From contig NC_089274.1 of NCBI RefSeq assembly GCF_963678975.1, positions 17,687,633 to 17,751,632 of the forward strand: a DNA stretch of 64,000 nt. The letters run 5' to 3'. The notes under the pieces were generated by a model. It ran no database searches, had not been told where the DNA came from, and was given only the letters and a program-made list of their open reading frames with translations. The translations under genes were made by a program, and so were the position numbers. This document shows, piece after piece, positions 63,647 through 64,000 of this stretch (position 1 is the first letter of the stretch; each line of letters starts with the position of its first letter). The stretch is from Dysidea avara. Its lineage: Eukaryota > Porifera > Demospongiae > Dictyoceratida > Dysideidae.

Positions 63647-64000
63647 GTAACATGCATTAGGTCACACAAACAAATTGCCTAGTACTTGTGTTTGCATGCA
63701 TATATATAAACTGTACATTTTTGATTTAGTGATGACATTCTTGATTTAGTAATAAAAAGTACACTTGTGAAGTGCAGACATTTTCCTGCATATTTATATA
63801 GAGTAATAACTACCATGAGCTTTATGATTAAAAGTTATATACTGTGCCATAGGTGGCAACTATTAGCCTTACGATCGAAGACAAAGGCACGTAATGCAGT
63901 CTTCAACTTGTCATGCATGCTACTAAACTGATGTAAAGAAGTTGAGCAGTGGTTCTTCAGACTTTGGCTTACTTTTCATACATGCTACCATTCATAAAGA
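63647..64000. other. Downstream non-coding sequence
   Basis: AT-rich with TAATAAAAA near 63750. No further gene is visible before the window ends. Confidence 0.5.

Overview
The window is eukaryotic and almost certainly from an early-branching animal; a sponge is my best guess, from gene content, many 45-60 bp introns and dense small transposons, but nothing here fixes the species. I built exon models by joining reading frames across GT-AG junctions with matching phases. Seven protein genes emerge: (1) the 3' half of an ABCA-type ABC transporter (+, 2754-11365); (2) a complete PARP1 (+, 20052-30340, 26 exons, about 1001 aa); (3) an F-box/LRR protein (-, 31697-30471, 392 aa); (4) a short PACS-family sorting adaptor (+, 31791-36230, 363 aa); (5) alpha-L-fucosidase (+, 39127-50795, 451 aa); (6) ANKZF1/Vms1, the ribosome quality-control peptidyl-tRNA hydrolase family (-, 60836-51712, 5' end not found); (7) a small secreted protein of unrecognised family (+, 62826-63646, 206 aa).

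Layout: 1-2221 holds the 5' part of an antisense Ty3/Gypsy LTR retrotransposon running off the left edge. ABCA follows, its introns carrying a triple tandem of a tRNA-derived SINE. 11.4-20 kb has no host gene and is packed with LINE remnants, foldback elements, a CAGT microsatellite and a large composite repeat (unique head, about 31-bp minisatellite, 330-bp palindrome). PARP1 and the F-box gene converge with about 130 bp between their stop codons; the F-box gene and PACS diverge from a 93-bp shared promoter interval. A decayed LINE separates PACS from the fucosidase, whose first intron holds a second full copy of the composite repeat. ANKZF1 spans 9 kb; its 5.8-kb intron contains a three-level transposon nest with readable target-site duplications, then another LINE.

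The genes are unrelated housekeeping genes, not an operon-like system. The novelty lies mainly in the repeats: the composite element, the SINE that always abuts a TG tract, the datable nest, and a recurring doublet motif. Secondary points are very short, in-frame, stop-free introns, 14- and 21-nt microexons in PARP1, a PACS protein without its C-terminal domain, and the unknown secreted protein.
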